This document shows positions 54,797-64,000 of a stretch of 64,000 nucleotides of DNA, one piece after another. Positions within the stretch are counted from its first letter, which is position 1. Each line of letters begins with the position of its first letter. The DNA comes from UBA11865 sp963749825 (GTDB taxonomy: Bacteria; Chloroflexota; Anaerolineae; Promineifilales; Promineifilaceae). The stretch spans positions 992,001 through 1,056,000 of the forward strand of contig CAVVOI010000012.1 of assembly GCA_963749825.1 (NCBI GenBank), given 5' to 3'. The position numbers and the translations under genes are program-made. The notes under the pieces are model-generated. The model made no database searches and was not told the DNA's origin. It was given only the letters and a program-made list of their open reading frames with translations.

Positions 54797-55675
54797 ATGA
54801 AACAAATGAACTCGATTAAACTCTTCACCATCAGCATCCTTGCCTTGCTGGCTGTGCTGGTAGTCGCTTGCAGCCCATCGGCCGAAAAACTCAACAACGA
54901 GGGGAACGACAAGTTTGCCGAAGAGGCTTACTTGGAAGCATTAGCAGCATACCAGCAAGCTCAAATCGACTCGCCTGATCTTGCCGAGCCTTACTACAAT
55001 GCAGCCAATGCTCTATATAAAGAAGGCGCCTTCCCAGAAGCGCTAGCCTTGATGGAACAGGCATTGAGCTTCGCCAGTGATGAATCGTTGGCCGAAAGCG
55101 CCTTTTATAACCAGGGCAACTCCTCGTTCAACACTCAAGCCTTTGATGAAGCCGTAGCCGCTTACACCGCCGCGCTACTCCTCAACCCGGACGACCAGGA
55201 TGCGAAGTACAACTTGGAACTGGCGCTCCAACAGCAACAGCAGCAACAGCAAGAGCAAGAGAAAAACGAAGACGAGCAAGAACAGGAACAGGATCAATCC
55301 CAGGACGACCAAAACCAGGAAGAGGAACAGCAGCAAGATGAGTCGCAAAGTAGCGACCAGAATCAGGAACAGCAAAATGAGTCCCAGAATGGCCAAGATC
55401 AGCAAGAGGATCAGCAGCAGAATGAAGAGCAGCAGGATCAGTCTGAGAATGGCGACCAGGAACAAAAACAGGAACAGACCGATCAGGGACAGCCACAAAA
55501 TGGCGACAATCAGGACCAACAGCAACCGAGCCAGATGCCTCAGCCAGGTCAAAGAATGACGGCCGAACAGGCCGAGCAATTATTAGCGGCGATTGCAGAA
55601 GAGTCCGAAACGCTACAAGAGAAACTAGGGCAAATGTTTGTCGTTCCCCCAGTTCCTCCGGTCCAAGATTGGTAA
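54797..55675 (+). CDS. batC: BatC-like TPR lipoprotein with Gln/Glu-rich region
   Basis: A 292-aa protein with a signal peptide and lipobox VVACS (about 21-25). Three TPR units occupy about 28-145 (NNEGNDKFAEEAYLEALAAYQQA, AYYNAANALYKEGAFPEA, FYNQGNSSFNTQAFDEAVAAY). From about 148 to 255 is a long Gln/Glu/Asp/Asn-rich stretch. A conserved C-terminal element (EQAEQLLAAIAEESETLQEKL) follows. BatC proteins usually have this low-complexity part. Confidence 0.88.
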   Translation: MKQMNSIKLFTISILALLAVLVVACSPSAEKLNNEGNDKFAEEAYLEALAAYQQAQIDSPDLAEPYYNAANALYKEGAFPEALALMEQALSFASDESLAESAFYNQGNSSFNTQAFDEAVAAYTAALLLNPDDQDAKYNLELALQQQQQQQQEQEKNEDEQEQEQDQSQDDQNQEEEQQQDESQSSDQNQEQQNESQNGQDQQEDQQQNEEQQDQSENGDQEQKQEQTDQGQPQNGDNQDQQQPSQMPQPGQRMTAEQAEQLLAAIAEESETLQEKLGQMFVVPPVPPVQDW

Positions 55676-55727
55676 ATTGTTAGACGATCACGTTGAATAA
55701 AAACTCAAACAAAATGCGGAGAAGAGT

Positions 55728-57611
55728 ATGCGGAGAGTGAAATTTTCAGCCATTGTTATCGTAGCCATCGTCCTCTTAGGGCTGGCGGTTGCGCCCACAT
55801 ATGCCCAAGCGCAGGATGTGGTAACCGCCCAGGTTGATAGGAACGATATCACGACCGATGACATCTTGAATTTGACAGTGGCAATTGACAGTTCGTTAGG
55901 TGATCCGGGCCAACCCGTGCTACCGGTTCTCGATGGCTTCGAAGTGTTAGGCACCAGCCGGGGCACCCAAATGACTATCATCAATGGCGACATAAGTATG
56001 CAAACGACATACCAATACAGCCTTCGGCCGACGGGAAGCGGTGATTTCGTCATCGGTCCCATCTCGGTTTCAGTCAGTGGGAATGTATTGAACACGGCGC
56101 CTATCGCTGTGCGCGTCATTCAGGGAACAGGCATACCGAGCCAGCCGACTTCGCCATTTTCAATGTTCCCGTCCCTGTCTAATTTTCCTGGTTTGTCGAA
56201 CTTCCCTTCGCTCCAAAACCTGCCGACATTGCCAAACCAGCCCACGGCTCCTTCGGCGCCTGTTGTGCCTGCCGATCCGGCACCCGCGCCTGCGGAATTA
56301 ACTGGGCAGGATTTCTTTGTAGAAGCAGTCGTGGACGACCCCGATCCTTTCCAGGGTCAGCAAATTACTTACACCATTCGTTTCTATCAGGCGGTTAATG
56401 CTTCAGGCCAGATAGAATACGAGCCGCCATCATTCACCGGCTTTTGGGCAAAACAAATACCGGAACAGGGAGAATATGACATTCAGACTGCCGGCCGTAA
56501 CTATCGTGTCACGGAGTTGAAGACGATTCTCTTCCCCACTGTCGTCGGTGATGTGACCATAGAATCTACTTCGATGAACATCCCCAGTGGCTTTTTCTCT
56601 CGAGGTATGACGCTGGGATCCCAGCCAGTCATCTTAAACGTTCAGCCATTACCGGATGGCGCTCCTGCGTCCTTCGCCGGGGCAGTCGGAGTTTATGATA
56701 TTCAAGCCGCTGTTGACGTTCCCACAACCACTGTAAATGATACGATAACCTGGCAAGTAGCCGTCACAGGCGTGGGCAACATCGATAACCTGGCCGACCC
56801 GCGTTGGCCTGAAAGCAATGAGTGGCGCGCATTTGATAGCGAAGCAGTGGTTGATAGTCGCATCGAAAATGGCAAAGTCGTGGGCAGCCGTTTATATGAT
56901 CGGGTCATGGTACCGACGGTTGCCGGCAATATCTCCTTGCCGCCCATCGAATTCAGCTATTTCAATCCCGATATGGGTCAATACCAGACTGTGAGTACGG
57001 CGCCAATTGCCATGAATGTCGAGTCTGATGGCAGCGAAAACATCGCCCCTCCACCCTCGCCGGCTATAAACAACAACTCAAACGCAGCAGCGACCGGAAT
57101 CGGCCCTGATATCCTGGGCATGAAAGAAGCGCCGGCCAAATGGCATTTGGCCAGCAAGCCGTTGACTCAACAGAAAGGTTTTTGGCTACTGTGGACCATC
57201 CCATTATTCGTTTTGGTTGGACATTTTGGCTGGCAACGTTGGCGAACGAAGCGCTTTGACAATGCAGATTTACGACGAAGCCAAAAGGCAGCCCAAAATG
57301 CCCGGCAAGCGCTGGGAGCAGCCCGCAAAAACCCGGATGAAGCGTATGAAGCGGCCGGTCAGATCTTGACCACGTACCTGTCACAGAAGCTAAACCAATC
57401 CGTCGTTGGATTGACTCAAACGAGCCTGGCGCAGATGCTGCGGGAGAAAGGCGTCACACCTGAACTGGTCGATCGCGTTCAGAATTGCCTCATGCTCAGC
57501 GAAATGGGTCGTTACGCCCCGACAAATGCCGACATAGCTTCAGGCGATATATTGGTCGAAACAAAACAGATCATTAGCGAGCTTGAGAAGTCGCTGCAAG
57601 CGCTGGATTGA
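55728..57611 (+). CDS. batD: BatD-like membrane protein
   Basis: A 627-aa protein with a signal peptide (1-27), several Ig-like domains (about 28-440: GQDFFVEAVVDDPDPFQGQQITYTIRFYQAVNASGQIEY, RVTELKTILFPTVVGDVTIES), a Pro-rich insert (about 140-190, repeats of FPSLSNFPGLSN type), one membrane span (about 478-500) and a cytosolic helical tail. This is the BatD (oxygen-tolerance) architecture. The inserted Pro/Asn/Ser repeats are unusual. It shares a 4-nt overlap with the next gene. Confidence 0.93.
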   Translation: MRRVKFSAIVIVAIVLLGLAVAPTYAQAQDVVTAQVDRNDITTDDILNLTVAIDSSLGDPGQPVLPVLDGFEVLGTSRGTQMTIINGDISMQTTYQYSLRPTGSGDFVIGPISVSVSGNVLNTAPIAVRVIQGTGIPSQPTSPFSMFPSLSNFPGLSNFPSLQNLPTLPNQPTAPSAPVVPADPAPAPAELTGQDFFVEAVVDDPDPFQGQQITYTIRFYQAVNASGQIEYEPPSFTGFWAKQIPEQGEYDIQTAGRNYRVTELKTILFPTVVGDVTIESTSMNIPSGFFSRGMTLGSQPVILNVQPLPDGAPASFAGAVGVYDIQAAVDVPTTTVNDTITWQVAVTGVGNIDNLADPRWPESNEWRAFDSEAVVDSRIENGKVVGSRLYDRVMVPTVAGNISLPPIEFSYFNPDMGQYQTVSTAPIAMNVESDGSENIAPPPSPAINNNSNAAATGIGPDILGMKEAPAKWHLASKPLTQQKGFWLLWTIPLFVLVGHFGWQRWRTKRFDNADLRRSQKAAQNARQALGAARKNPDEAYEAAGQILTTYLSQKLNQSVVGLTQTSLAQMLREKGVTPELVDRVQNCLMLSEMGRYAPTNADIASGDILVETKQIISELEKSLQALD

Positions 57612-58447
57612 AGGAATATACGATGAAACGAACTATACTGATACTAGGCTTAGTTGGAATCACATTGATCGGTTTATTTTTAGCCGTCACTTCCATCTTT
57701 ACGCCAGTTATACTGGCTGATCAGGATGCTGTAGTTGCGGCCAACCGGTTATTCCAGGCCGGAAACTACGCCGATACCACGCGAATATACGAACAATTAC
57801 TCGCCCAAGGTGTTGAAGATAGCACCGTTTATTACAATCTGGGTAACGCCTATTACCGGCAGGGCGACCTGGGCAGAGCAATCTTGAATTATCAACGTGC
57901 TGCCCAATTGTCTCCAAGGGATCCCGAGATTCAAGCGAATCTTGCGTTGGCCCGCTCGATGGCTGATATACCTATGGCCCTGGAAGCACCAGGTCCGTTA
58001 GGTGCGTTGGCCAATCTGTCTAATCGCTGGATAACTTTGAATGAAACGGCGTTATTGGCATTGTTCTTTTGGTTCTTGGCCGGCTTTCTATTCTTCGCCT
58101 GGCGGTTGACAGCTTCCAAGGGGAGACGACCCGCTCTCAAGTATGGTGCAATCATCGCTTTAGTGCTGCTCGCCTTCACGACCCTTTCGCTTGGGGCCCG
58201 TATCTATGCTGAATCAAACCAGCCCGAGGGGATTGTCATAGCGCCAGTAGTGGCGGTCAGCAGTGAACCTGGCGAGGAATTTTCAACTGAATTCAACCTT
58301 CATAGTGGAACCGAGGTCAACCTTGGCGAAACGGAGGGACAGTGGGTTCGATTAGCTCTGCCAGGTGGCGCCATTGAAGGCTGGATACCGCTTGATGCTG
58401 TTGAGGCGGTAGCCACTGGGCCGTCCGCTCAAGGCACTCTCCTTTAG
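57608..58447 (+). CDS. batE: BatE-like TPR and SH3-like protein
   Basis: A 279-aa protein: N-terminal signal or anchor (about 8-28), TPRs at about 40-115 (ANRLFQAGNYADTTRIYEQLLAQGVEDSTVYYNLGNAYYRQGDLGRAI), two membrane spans (about 142-160 and 172-192), and a C-terminal SH3-like domain (about 210-275, VAVSSEPGEEFSTEFNLHSGTEVNLGETEGQWVRL). This is typical of BatE. It closes the operon. Confidence 0.9.
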   Translation: MKEYTMKRTILILGLVGITLIGLFLAVTSIFTPVILADQDAVVAANRLFQAGNYADTTRIYEQLLAQGVEDSTVYYNLGNAYYRQGDLGRAILNYQRAAQLSPRDPEIQANLALARSMADIPMALEAPGPLGALANLSNRWITLNETALLALFFWFLAGFLFFAWRLTASKGRRPALKYGAIIALVLLAFTTLSLGARIYAESNQPEGIVIAPVVAVSSEPGEEFSTEFNLHSGTEVNLGETEGQWVRLALPGGAIEGWIPLDAVEAVATGPSAQGTLL

Positions 58448-58500
58448 GTCGAAATTCTGGCCCCGACCAATTTGTGGTGACAGGGCCTGGATTCACTCCC

Positions 58501-59148
58501 TCATTTGCTAAATTTCTGATCGTATTCCAGGTAATAGCCTCGATTGGTCATCTCTTGGATGAAAATACCGATCGTTCCCAGAAATGACCAAAGCACCAGC
58601 CATAAGAGGGAATTCTGAATAATAACATTCATAGCAGGAGCAGCGCCTAATTGAAGATCCGGAATAGTAACCACACCGAAGACAAACAATACCGAGATCA
58701 TGAGACAACCAGCGCCCCCCAGCGCAGTAATCACGATTATGAGATGCTTTTTAACATCGATCAGGACGATCAAAACGGCGAAAACGATCGCGGTCAATAT
58801 ACCTACCACGGCCGCGATAAATCCGGGATTCAAGCCGATGGCATAGAGGGCGACCGTTGCAAACCAGTAGCCAAAGGAAGCCCCAAGGAGCAGCACCCCC
58901 ACTGAATAAAACAGGTAAGAAAGCACGGCCAATATCAAGCCGGCGACGAATCCAACCACCAGGCTCGTCACACTCACCAGGAAACCTTCCCCAAGAAGAA
59001 TAGAGATCATGAGCGCCCCCAACCAAAACCCCATAAAAAAGCCCCAAATCGGAAGTAGGATAAGAAAGAAACGATAACCAAAAAAAAGAAAGGCCACGCC
59101 AACGCCAAAAACCAGCAAAGTAAGGCAAATGAGCTGGATAACGTCCAC
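58501..59148 (-). CDS. Multi-pass membrane protein (DUF4203-like)
   Basis: A 215-aa hydrophobic protein with about seven membrane segments (FLFFGYRFFLILLPIWGFFMGFWLGALMI at about 20-48, VVGFVAGLILAVLSYLFYSVGVLLLGASFGYWFA at about 65-98). The Gly-rich spans resemble DUF4203/TMEM198-like proteins. No charged transport motif is visible. It is convergent with the Bat operon. Function unknown. Confidence 0.75.
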   Translation of the reverse strand: MDVIQLICLTLLVFGVGVAFLFFGYRFFLILLPIWGFFMGFWLGALMISILLGEGFLVSVTSLVVGFVAGLILAVLSYLFYSVGVLLLGASFGYWFATVALYAIGLNPGFIAAVVGILTAIVFAVLIVLIDVKKHLIIVITALGGAGCLMISVLFVFGVVTIPDLQLGAAPAMNVIIQNSLLWLVLWSFLGTIGIFIQEMTNRGYYLEYDQKFSK

Positions 59149-59290
59149 GTTTCCCTCCTAGTCAAGTGGACAGCCAACTACCTAAGGACAATGGTGGATT
59201 AACGCCGGTAGTCAACCCGCGCAATTATAACCTATCCTACCGATGGTTGCCGCTTGTGGGATCGGCGATTCAGTAGAGCTGATTATTAAA

Positions 59291-59992
59291 TTAGGGCGCT
59301 TTGCTGCTACGTCGCGTCTTCCAGGCAACTCGTAAGAAATTCGACAAGTGGTGAACGGGATCGATATGGCTCGATTCCCCGGCGTAGATGGTACGTATCG
59401 GCACCCAATCCAATTCATATCCATGGCGGACGGCTACGACAATCATCTCCAACTCAAATTCAAAGCCTGCTTCATCGCCATCCACCAGGTCCATCATGAG
59501 CCGACTGCCAATCAAACGATAGCCCGATTGGTTGTCTAAAACATCGCGGCCGATGGCCCAGGAAAATGTCTTCTCTCCCAGGGTGTTTGCCAACCGCCGC
59601 ACCGGAGGCATATCCTTGAATTGCCGTTTGCCGATGATTAGATCTGGCTTTTCTTCGCGATAGGCCTTCAGGAATATTGGTATTTCCGCGGGATCATGTT
59701 GGCCATCCGCATCAAGAGTTACCACCGCTTCAAATTGTTCGTCTAGCGCCCGGCGAAAACCAGCCCGAAGAGCGGCTCCTTTGCCCTGGTTGGGTTTCTG
59801 GGTCAGAACTAACGCCCCCGCCGCCTTAGATACAGCAGCCGTATCATCGCTCGATCCATCGTCAATGACCAGTACGGGTAAATAGCATGAAGTCCCAGCG
59901 ATAACGGGTTCAATCCGGGCTCCTTCATTGTATGCCGGAATGAGGGCCAAAATCTTATGATTGGTCTCCAGGATCTCGTTTTCTTCAGTCAT
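59291..59992 (-). CDS. GT2 family glycosyltransferase (DPM/DGDG-synthase-like)
   Basis: A 233-aa GT-A enzyme. LALIPAYNEGARIEPVI (about 12-28), VLVIDDGSSDDTA (about 35-47), VVTLDADGQHDPAEIP (about 86-101) with the DxD metal motif, and SGYRLIGSRLMMDLVD (about 161-176) are the polyprenyl-phosphate-mannose/glucose synthase wording. It has no C-terminal membrane part, like DPM1-type enzymes. The product could feed the GT-C enzyme at 23508-25676 (inference). Confidence 0.94.
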   Translation of the reverse strand: MTEENEILETNHKILALIPAYNEGARIEPVIAGTSCYLPVLVIDDGSSDDTAAVSKAAGALVLTQKPNQGKGAALRAGFRRALDEQFEAVVTLDADGQHDPAEIPIFLKAYREEKPDLIIGKRQFKDMPPVRRLANTLGEKTFSWAIGRDVLDNQSGYRLIGSRLMMDLVDGDEAGFEFELEMIVVAVRHGYELDWVPIRTIYAGESSHIDPVHHLSNFLRVAWKTRRSSKAP

Positions 59993-60162
59993 AATCCGGG
60001 TTTTAAACGTTTGGTGGAATTAATCAAATCGTTGTCCATTCAAAGCAAGATGGGATGCGCTATCAGAACTTGCGTCTTTTTGTTCTGCCACAAGAAACCG
60101 GCCAAGACCAATGGCTTTTAATTCCGCTGTTTTTATCCTAAAATCAGGTAGAGGCAAGCAAA

Positions 60163-60861
60163 ATGGCGAAACATATCCTTGTAGTTGACGACGATGCGCT
60201 CTTGCGGCGAAGTTTAAGTTTACAGTTGGAACAAGCCGGTTACCGGGCCAGCACGGCGGCTTCAGCCGAGGATGCCCTGGCTTTGACCCGGCGCGACCGA
60301 CCGGATCTGATATTGCTGGATATCGGCTTGCCCGGCATGGATGGTTTGGAAGCGATACGCCAATTACACCAAAGCATGGATGTGCCGGTCATCTTCGTAA
60401 GCGCCAGACGCCGGGAGCTGGACACGATACTGGGCCTAGAATTAGGAGCCGACGATTACATCACCAAGCCATTTAATCCCGATATCTTGCTGGCTCATGT
60501 GAAAGCCGTTCTGCGACGCAGCGCTCGGCAAGCACCTGATTCGGACGAAACGGTCGATTTGATCATCGGTGATCTCGCCATCGATCCAGCCGCTCATACC
60601 GTTTCGGTTGCCGGAGAACCGGTCGAATTGACCGCGCGAGAATTCGCCCTGCTCCACGCCTTATGCCTGGAAGCGGGAAAGGTTATATCCGTGGATGACC
60701 TGATAACCCGGGTATGGGGCGCGGAGTTCATGGGTGAACCCCAGGTCGTATATGTACATATCCGCTGGTTGCGCGAAAAAATCGAAGCCGATCCAAACGA
60801 ACCTGAGCGGATCGTCAACGTGCGAGGCGTGGGCTATAAGATAGTGCCAAAAGAAGGATAA
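60163..60861 (+). CDS. OmpR-family response regulator
   Basis: A 232-aa protein: receiver domain 1-118 with acidic pair D10/D11, phospho-acceptor D53 (LLDIGLPGMDG), Lys in DDYITKPFNPD (about 99-109), and a C-terminal winged helix (about 130-230: ELTAREFALLHALCLEAGKVISVDDLITRVWG ... YVHIRWLREKIE). It overlaps the start of the kinase gene by 1 nt (stop shared with ATG context), the usual pairing. TAAAAT at 60139-60144 may be its -10. Confidence 0.97.
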   Translation: MAKHILVVDDDALLRRSLSLQLEQAGYRASTAASAEDALALTRRDRPDLILLDIGLPGMDGLEAIRQLHQSMDVPVIFVSARRRELDTILGLELGADDYITKPFNPDILLAHVKAVLRRSARQAPDSDETVDLIIGDLAIDPAAHTVSVAGEPVELTAREFALLHALCLEAGKVISVDDLITRVWGAEFMGEPQVVYVHIRWLREKIEADPNEPERIVNVRGVGYKIVPKEG

Positions 60862-62260
60862 TGATGCGTTCGCTGAGGGGTCGCTTCATTTTGAGTCATC
60901 TGCTGCCAATTCTGGTCGTCATTCCCTTGTTTGGCCTCGGCTTGATCTATCTGCTAGAAACCCAGGTTTTATTGGATGAATTGTCAGAAGATGTGGGTGA
61001 TCGCGCCAATTTAGTCGCCACAGCCATCAACCAGATACCCGGCATCTGGCAAGATCCTGAACAGGCGGCAAACTTTATCTCCGGCATGGGTATCTTCGTC
61101 CAGGGGCAATTATATCTCATCGAACCAGATGGTGACTTATTAGCCAGCAATGACCCCCTGCTTGGGGATCAGAACGTGATGAATCTGGCGGGAATTCAGC
61201 AGGCACTGGATGGCGAAACCAGCGTCCTGGTCTTTTATGGGATTAGCCAGCAACGTGGTGAAGCGTTGATACCGATCACCGACGTCAATGAACAATTGGT
61301 AGGCATCGTCGGGGTCACCGAAACATTAGGTGGCCTGGCCACTGAATTTGGCAAATTACGCTGGTTAGTTATCGTCGCTTTGCTGGTTCAGTTCATCGTG
61401 GCTATCATCATCGCTTTGTTATTAGCCCAACGGCTGGCCCGACCAATCACGACCGTTACTGAGGCAGTGACCGAGATTGCCGATGGTTACCGGGTAGATC
61501 CAATTCCCGAAGAAGGACCGGACGAGATAAAAGGGTTGGCCGCATCGGTTAATGTGTTGGTCGGCCGCTTAAGGGTTTTGGAAGATACGCGGCGCCGGCT
61601 GCTTGCCAACCTGGTCCACGAAATAGGACGACCACTTGGCGCTATCCGTGCCGCCATTCATACTTTGCGCCTGGGCGCGGCCGAAGATCCGAAATTCGCG
61701 AAGAATTATTGGCCGGCATCGAAGATGAGGTCAAGCGAATGCAACCCTTGCTAGACGACCTAGCTCAGCTTCACGGACAAGTCTTGGGCACACTGGAATT
61801 AAATCGAGAACCGGTAGCTTTGAGCGAATGGTTACCCCCATTGCTTCTGCCCTGGCGAGCGGCCGCCTTGGAAAAAGGTTTGCTCTGGCAAGCATCAATC
61901 CCTCTGGATCTACCGACGATTAATATAGATCCCGCTCGCATGGCCCAGGTTGTGGGCAATCTCATGAGCAATGCCATCAAGTACACACCCTCCGGTGGCT
62001 CAGTCGATGTCGTGGCCAGCAGCGATGATGACTATTTTTACTTTAGCGTCGTCGACAACGGTCCAGGTATCGTGCTCGAAGAGCAAGAGAAAGTATTCGA
62101 ACCTTTTTATCGCAGCACCAGAGAACGGCGTTTTCCTCAAGGGCTCGGATTGGGATTAACCATAGCTTTAGACCTAGTGGAAGCACACGATGGTCAGCTA
62201 AGCATAGAAAGCGAACCGGGCACCGGCAGCCGATTCATCGTACGCCTACCTTTGACCTGA
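60861..62260 (+). pseudogene. Sensor histidine kinase, frameshifted in the dimerisation domain
   Basis: One gene split by a frameshift. Frame 1 carries a membrane anchor (about 10-32), an extracytoplasmic sensor region (about 35-165), a second span (about 168-192), a HAMP domain (about 195-245) and the HisKA start with His253 (LVHEIGRPLGAIRA). After EDPKF (about 61702) the wording becomes non-homologous. The -1 frame then gives REELLAGIEDEVKRMQPLLDDLA, the ATP-binding domain (NLMSNAIKYTPSGG, VVDNGPGI, GLGLGLTIALDLVEAHDG) to 62260. Missing one C in TTCCGC would explain it; a sequencing error is possible. Confidence 0.88.
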
Positions 62261-62297
62261 ATAACATTTTCTTATCCTGAGAAATCATCCGTTATGG

Positions 62298-63128
62298 TCA
62301 AACTCGGGGAGGCCCTTGTTTGATGCGTTCCAGCACGTTTCTTAATCCTTCATCATCTCTCGGAACATACCAGCGGCTTTCGATCCACCAAGTTGCACCG
62401 GCATCCATCCAAGAACTGATGATGGCAGCGCTTTGTAACGGATCATCACCAGGGGTCTCGCCCTCGACAATGATATCAAAAGGTGTCTCAAGCGTACGGT
62501 TACCATCGATGTACTTTTTCATATGGCGCACGTCATCTGGGACTAACTCCCTGTGTTGGCCATGTTCGTCCATCACATTCGGCAACAGACCATCGTAACG
62601 CAAGACCCTCTTCATGGACTTCTTATATGGCCAGGCGCCAACCACCCAGAGAGGGATGCGCGGTTGTTGAACTGGCATTGGCGGTGGCAAGAAGTCGGTC
62701 TCTTTAACTTGATAATGTTTGCCGTCGTAGTGAAAAGGTTGTCCCTGCCAAAGGCCGGTCAGGATATCCAATCCCTCATCAAGTAATTCAGCCCGTGTTT
62801 TGCGGTTAGTCTCCTCTCCAAATGCATCAAATCCGGTGTCTACTGCCCCCAGGCCAACCGAAAGAATCAACCGGCCACCAGAAAGATTATCCAGAGTGAC
62901 TGTCTCGCTGGCTAATTTCCAGGGTCGCATGCGTGACAAAGGCGTCAGCAAGGTCCCGAGTTTGATTTTCTCCGTCTGCATTGCCGCAGCAGTCATGGAT
63001 ACCCAGGCATCAACACCCCACACGGGTTCCCAGACGAAAAATCCATCCCAGCCGGCTTTCTCCGCCTGGAGGGCAAAATCGGCCGCGATTCGCGCATCTC
63101 CGCAAGGCAGAACAATTCCAAATTTCAT
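62298..63128 (-). CDS. LLM-class flavin/F420-dependent oxidoreductase
   Basis: A 276-aa TIM-barrel enzyme of the luciferase-like monooxygenase family. FGIVLPCGDARIAADFALQAEKAGWDGFFVWEPV (about 3-36), IKLGTLLTPLSRMRPWKLASETVTLDNLSGGRLILSVGLG (about 56-95) and GLDILTGLWQGQPFHYDGKHYQV (about 122-144) are typical. It uses FMN or F420; which one cannot be told here. It lies 4 nt before the PfkB gene in transcription direction, possibly the same transcript. Confidence 0.94.
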   Translation of the reverse strand: MKFGIVLPCGDARIAADFALQAEKAGWDGFFVWEPVWGVDAWVSMTAAAMQTEKIKLGTLLTPLSRMRPWKLASETVTLDNLSGGRLILSVGLGAVDTGFDAFGEETNRKTRAELLDEGLDILTGLWQGQPFHYDGKHYQVKETDFLPPPMPVQQPRIPLWVVGAWPYKKSMKRVLRYDGLLPNVMDEHGQHRELVPDDVRHMKKYIDGNRTLETPFDIIVEGETPGDDPLQSAAIISSWMDAGATWWIESRWYVPRDDEGLRNVLERIKQGPPRV

Positions 63129-63131
63129 CGA

Positions 63132-64000
63132 CTACTTCCTTTGATTTAGGGCAAGGAACGAACGAACTTCCACCATCGTAGGAATTCCAGGCCGGGCGCC
63201 CATCTTGGTACAGCTTATGGCGGCCACGGCGCTAGCAATTTCCAAGCTTTCCAACCAGGGTAAGTCAATGGCGATGCACGCCGCCAGCGCACCATGAAAG
63301 GTATCACCCGCTCCTGTGCTATCCACCGTCTTAACCTCAAATGCGGGTAAACAGCCTCGACCCGTGGGATTTTGCCAGATCAGGCCTCGCTCTCCAAGAG
63401 TTACGATCACGTTTGGAGAATAGCTCGTTAATGCCGTCAGGGCCAATGACTCATCAAGTTCGCCGGTGAAATCATGGGCATACTTCTCCGAGCAGACCAG
63501 GTAATCAACCAATGGAGACAGTTCGACCGTCCCTTGGTGGACCGAACCAGCATCCAGAATAGTCGGTATCCCCTTCTGCCTGGCGACCCTGGCCAATGGT
63601 AGTGACACCAGTGGCTCATGCCCATCAAACAAGATAACCCTAGGCTTTATCCGTAAAAGGTCTTGATAATCCTGAACCAACCGCGATTCGTGTTCGTGAA
63701 AGTTGACCACGGTCCGCCGGCCGTCAGGTTTTACCAGGATAGCCGAGAGCGATGTCTGAGCCGTTCCACGACTGATGAGATCGGTGATCACGCCCAGATC
63801 GGTCAGTTCAGCCAGATGCGCTTCGCCAAATGGATCGTGACCCAGATATCCCGCGAAGGCGGCCGAATATCCCAGGCGACTGACGGCGACCGCTGCATTA
63901 GCCGCAGGTCCGCCGCCATTACGATCCAAAGCAAAAGCCTTCACCTTTTCGTCGGCCGCCGGATGAAAGTCAATCGAAAAAATTAGATCATAGGCTGCCA
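63132..64000 (-). CDS. PfkB-family sugar kinase (partial at right edge)
   Basis: The frame runs beyond the right edge: in-frame codons upstream of the GTG at 63944 give AAYDLIFSIDFHPAADEKVK, which is the usual PfkB N-terminus, so the true start lies outside. GGGPAANAAVAVSRLG and AGYLGHDPFG are the substrate-side motifs. The C-terminal signature VDSTGAGDTFHGALAACIAI (about residues 205-225 of the visible part) holds the catalytic Asp and anion hole. The sugar is unknown; ribokinase- or fructokinase-like. Confidence 0.93.
   Translation of the reverse strand, partial: AAYDLIFSIDFHPAADEKVKAFALDRNGGGPAANAAVAVSRLGYSAAFAGYLGHDPFGEAHLAELTDLGVITDLISRGTAQTSLSAILVKPDGRRTVVNFHEHESRLVQDYQDLLRIKPRVILFDGHEPLVSLPLARVARQKGIPTILDAGSVHQGTVELSPLVDYLVCSEKYAHDFTGELDESLALTALTSYSPNVIVTLGERGLIWQNPTGRGCLPAFEVKTVDSTGAGDTFHGALAACIAIDLPWLESLEIASAVAAISCTKMGARPGIPTMVEVRSFLALNQRK

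Noticed and set aside
55175..55579. Leucine-rich open frames on the minus strand
   Set aside because: Antisense of the Gln/Glu-rich part of the BatC-like gene; no ribosome site or homology.

Overview
This looks like one contig from an uncultured member of the Chloroflexota (Anaerolineae-like), judged from the sequence only. The base composition is near 50% GC. Secreted proteins carry an (F/Y)LPLV- or MPFV-type segment next to Thr-Pro runs or at the C-terminus, a habit I associate with Chloroflexota. The window also has a BTAD/SARP regulator, extended -10 promoters (TGN-TAtAAT) and many GT4 glycosyltransferases. No rRNA, tRNA, CRISPR array or insertion sequence was recognised. The species cannot be named from this window.

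Region 1 (1-16.7 kb) is most of an extracellular contractile injection system (eCIS), read leftwards and running off the left edge. In transcription order it has a small conserved protein, an AAA+ ATPase, a peptidoglycan-binding/TPR protein, a DUF4157 protein with an HELTH motif, a DUF4255 tail-terminator-like protein, sheath, tube 1, a tail-assembly-chaperone-like protein, a 67-aa protein, tube 2, a 904-aa disordered protein, a LysM protein and a VgrG-type spike. The promoter before the first gene has two direct repeats with 11-bp periodicity placed 8 bp from a TAGAAT -10 box. That is the classical SARP activator layout, and a SARP gene lies 1.4 kb away behind a TPR/winged-helix-like protein. 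This regulatory link is the strongest new idea in the window.

Region 2 (17-20.3 kb) holds leftward housekeeping genes: mutY, a metallo-beta-lactamase-fold hydrolase and a kynurenine-formamidase-like cyclase. Region 3 (20.4-38.5 kb) is a rightward surface-polysaccharide/glycan cluster. It has a GHL10-like glycoside hydrolase, five GT4 glycosyltransferases, a GT-C-like membrane protein, a frameshifted FG-GAP repeat protein, an ABC-2 exporter permease without its ATPase, and a LytR-CpsA-Psr protein, followed by a zinc-ribbon protein, an alkaline-phosphatase-superfamily enzyme and a flavin reductase.

Region 4 (38.5-45 kb) carries maturation genes for molybdenum hydroxylases (a YqeC-MocA fusion, YqeB, XdhC), a LysR regulator with a palindromic operator candidate, and two tandem 2-TM paralogues of unknown function. 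No hydroxylase is present. Region 5 (45-49.3 kb) has a thioesterase, a site-2 protease with CBS domains, a GNAT acetyltransferase, a decayed ktrAB potassium-uptake locus and a small secreted protein. Region 6 (49.5-58.4 kb) is a complete MoxR-DUF58-BatABCDE-type operon preceded by overlapping inverted repeats that could act as an attenuator. Region 7 (58.5-64 kb) has a multi-pass membrane protein, a GT2 glycosyltransferase, an OmpR-type two-component pair whose kinase is frameshifted, an LLM-family oxidoreductase and a PfkB sugar kinase cut by the right edge.
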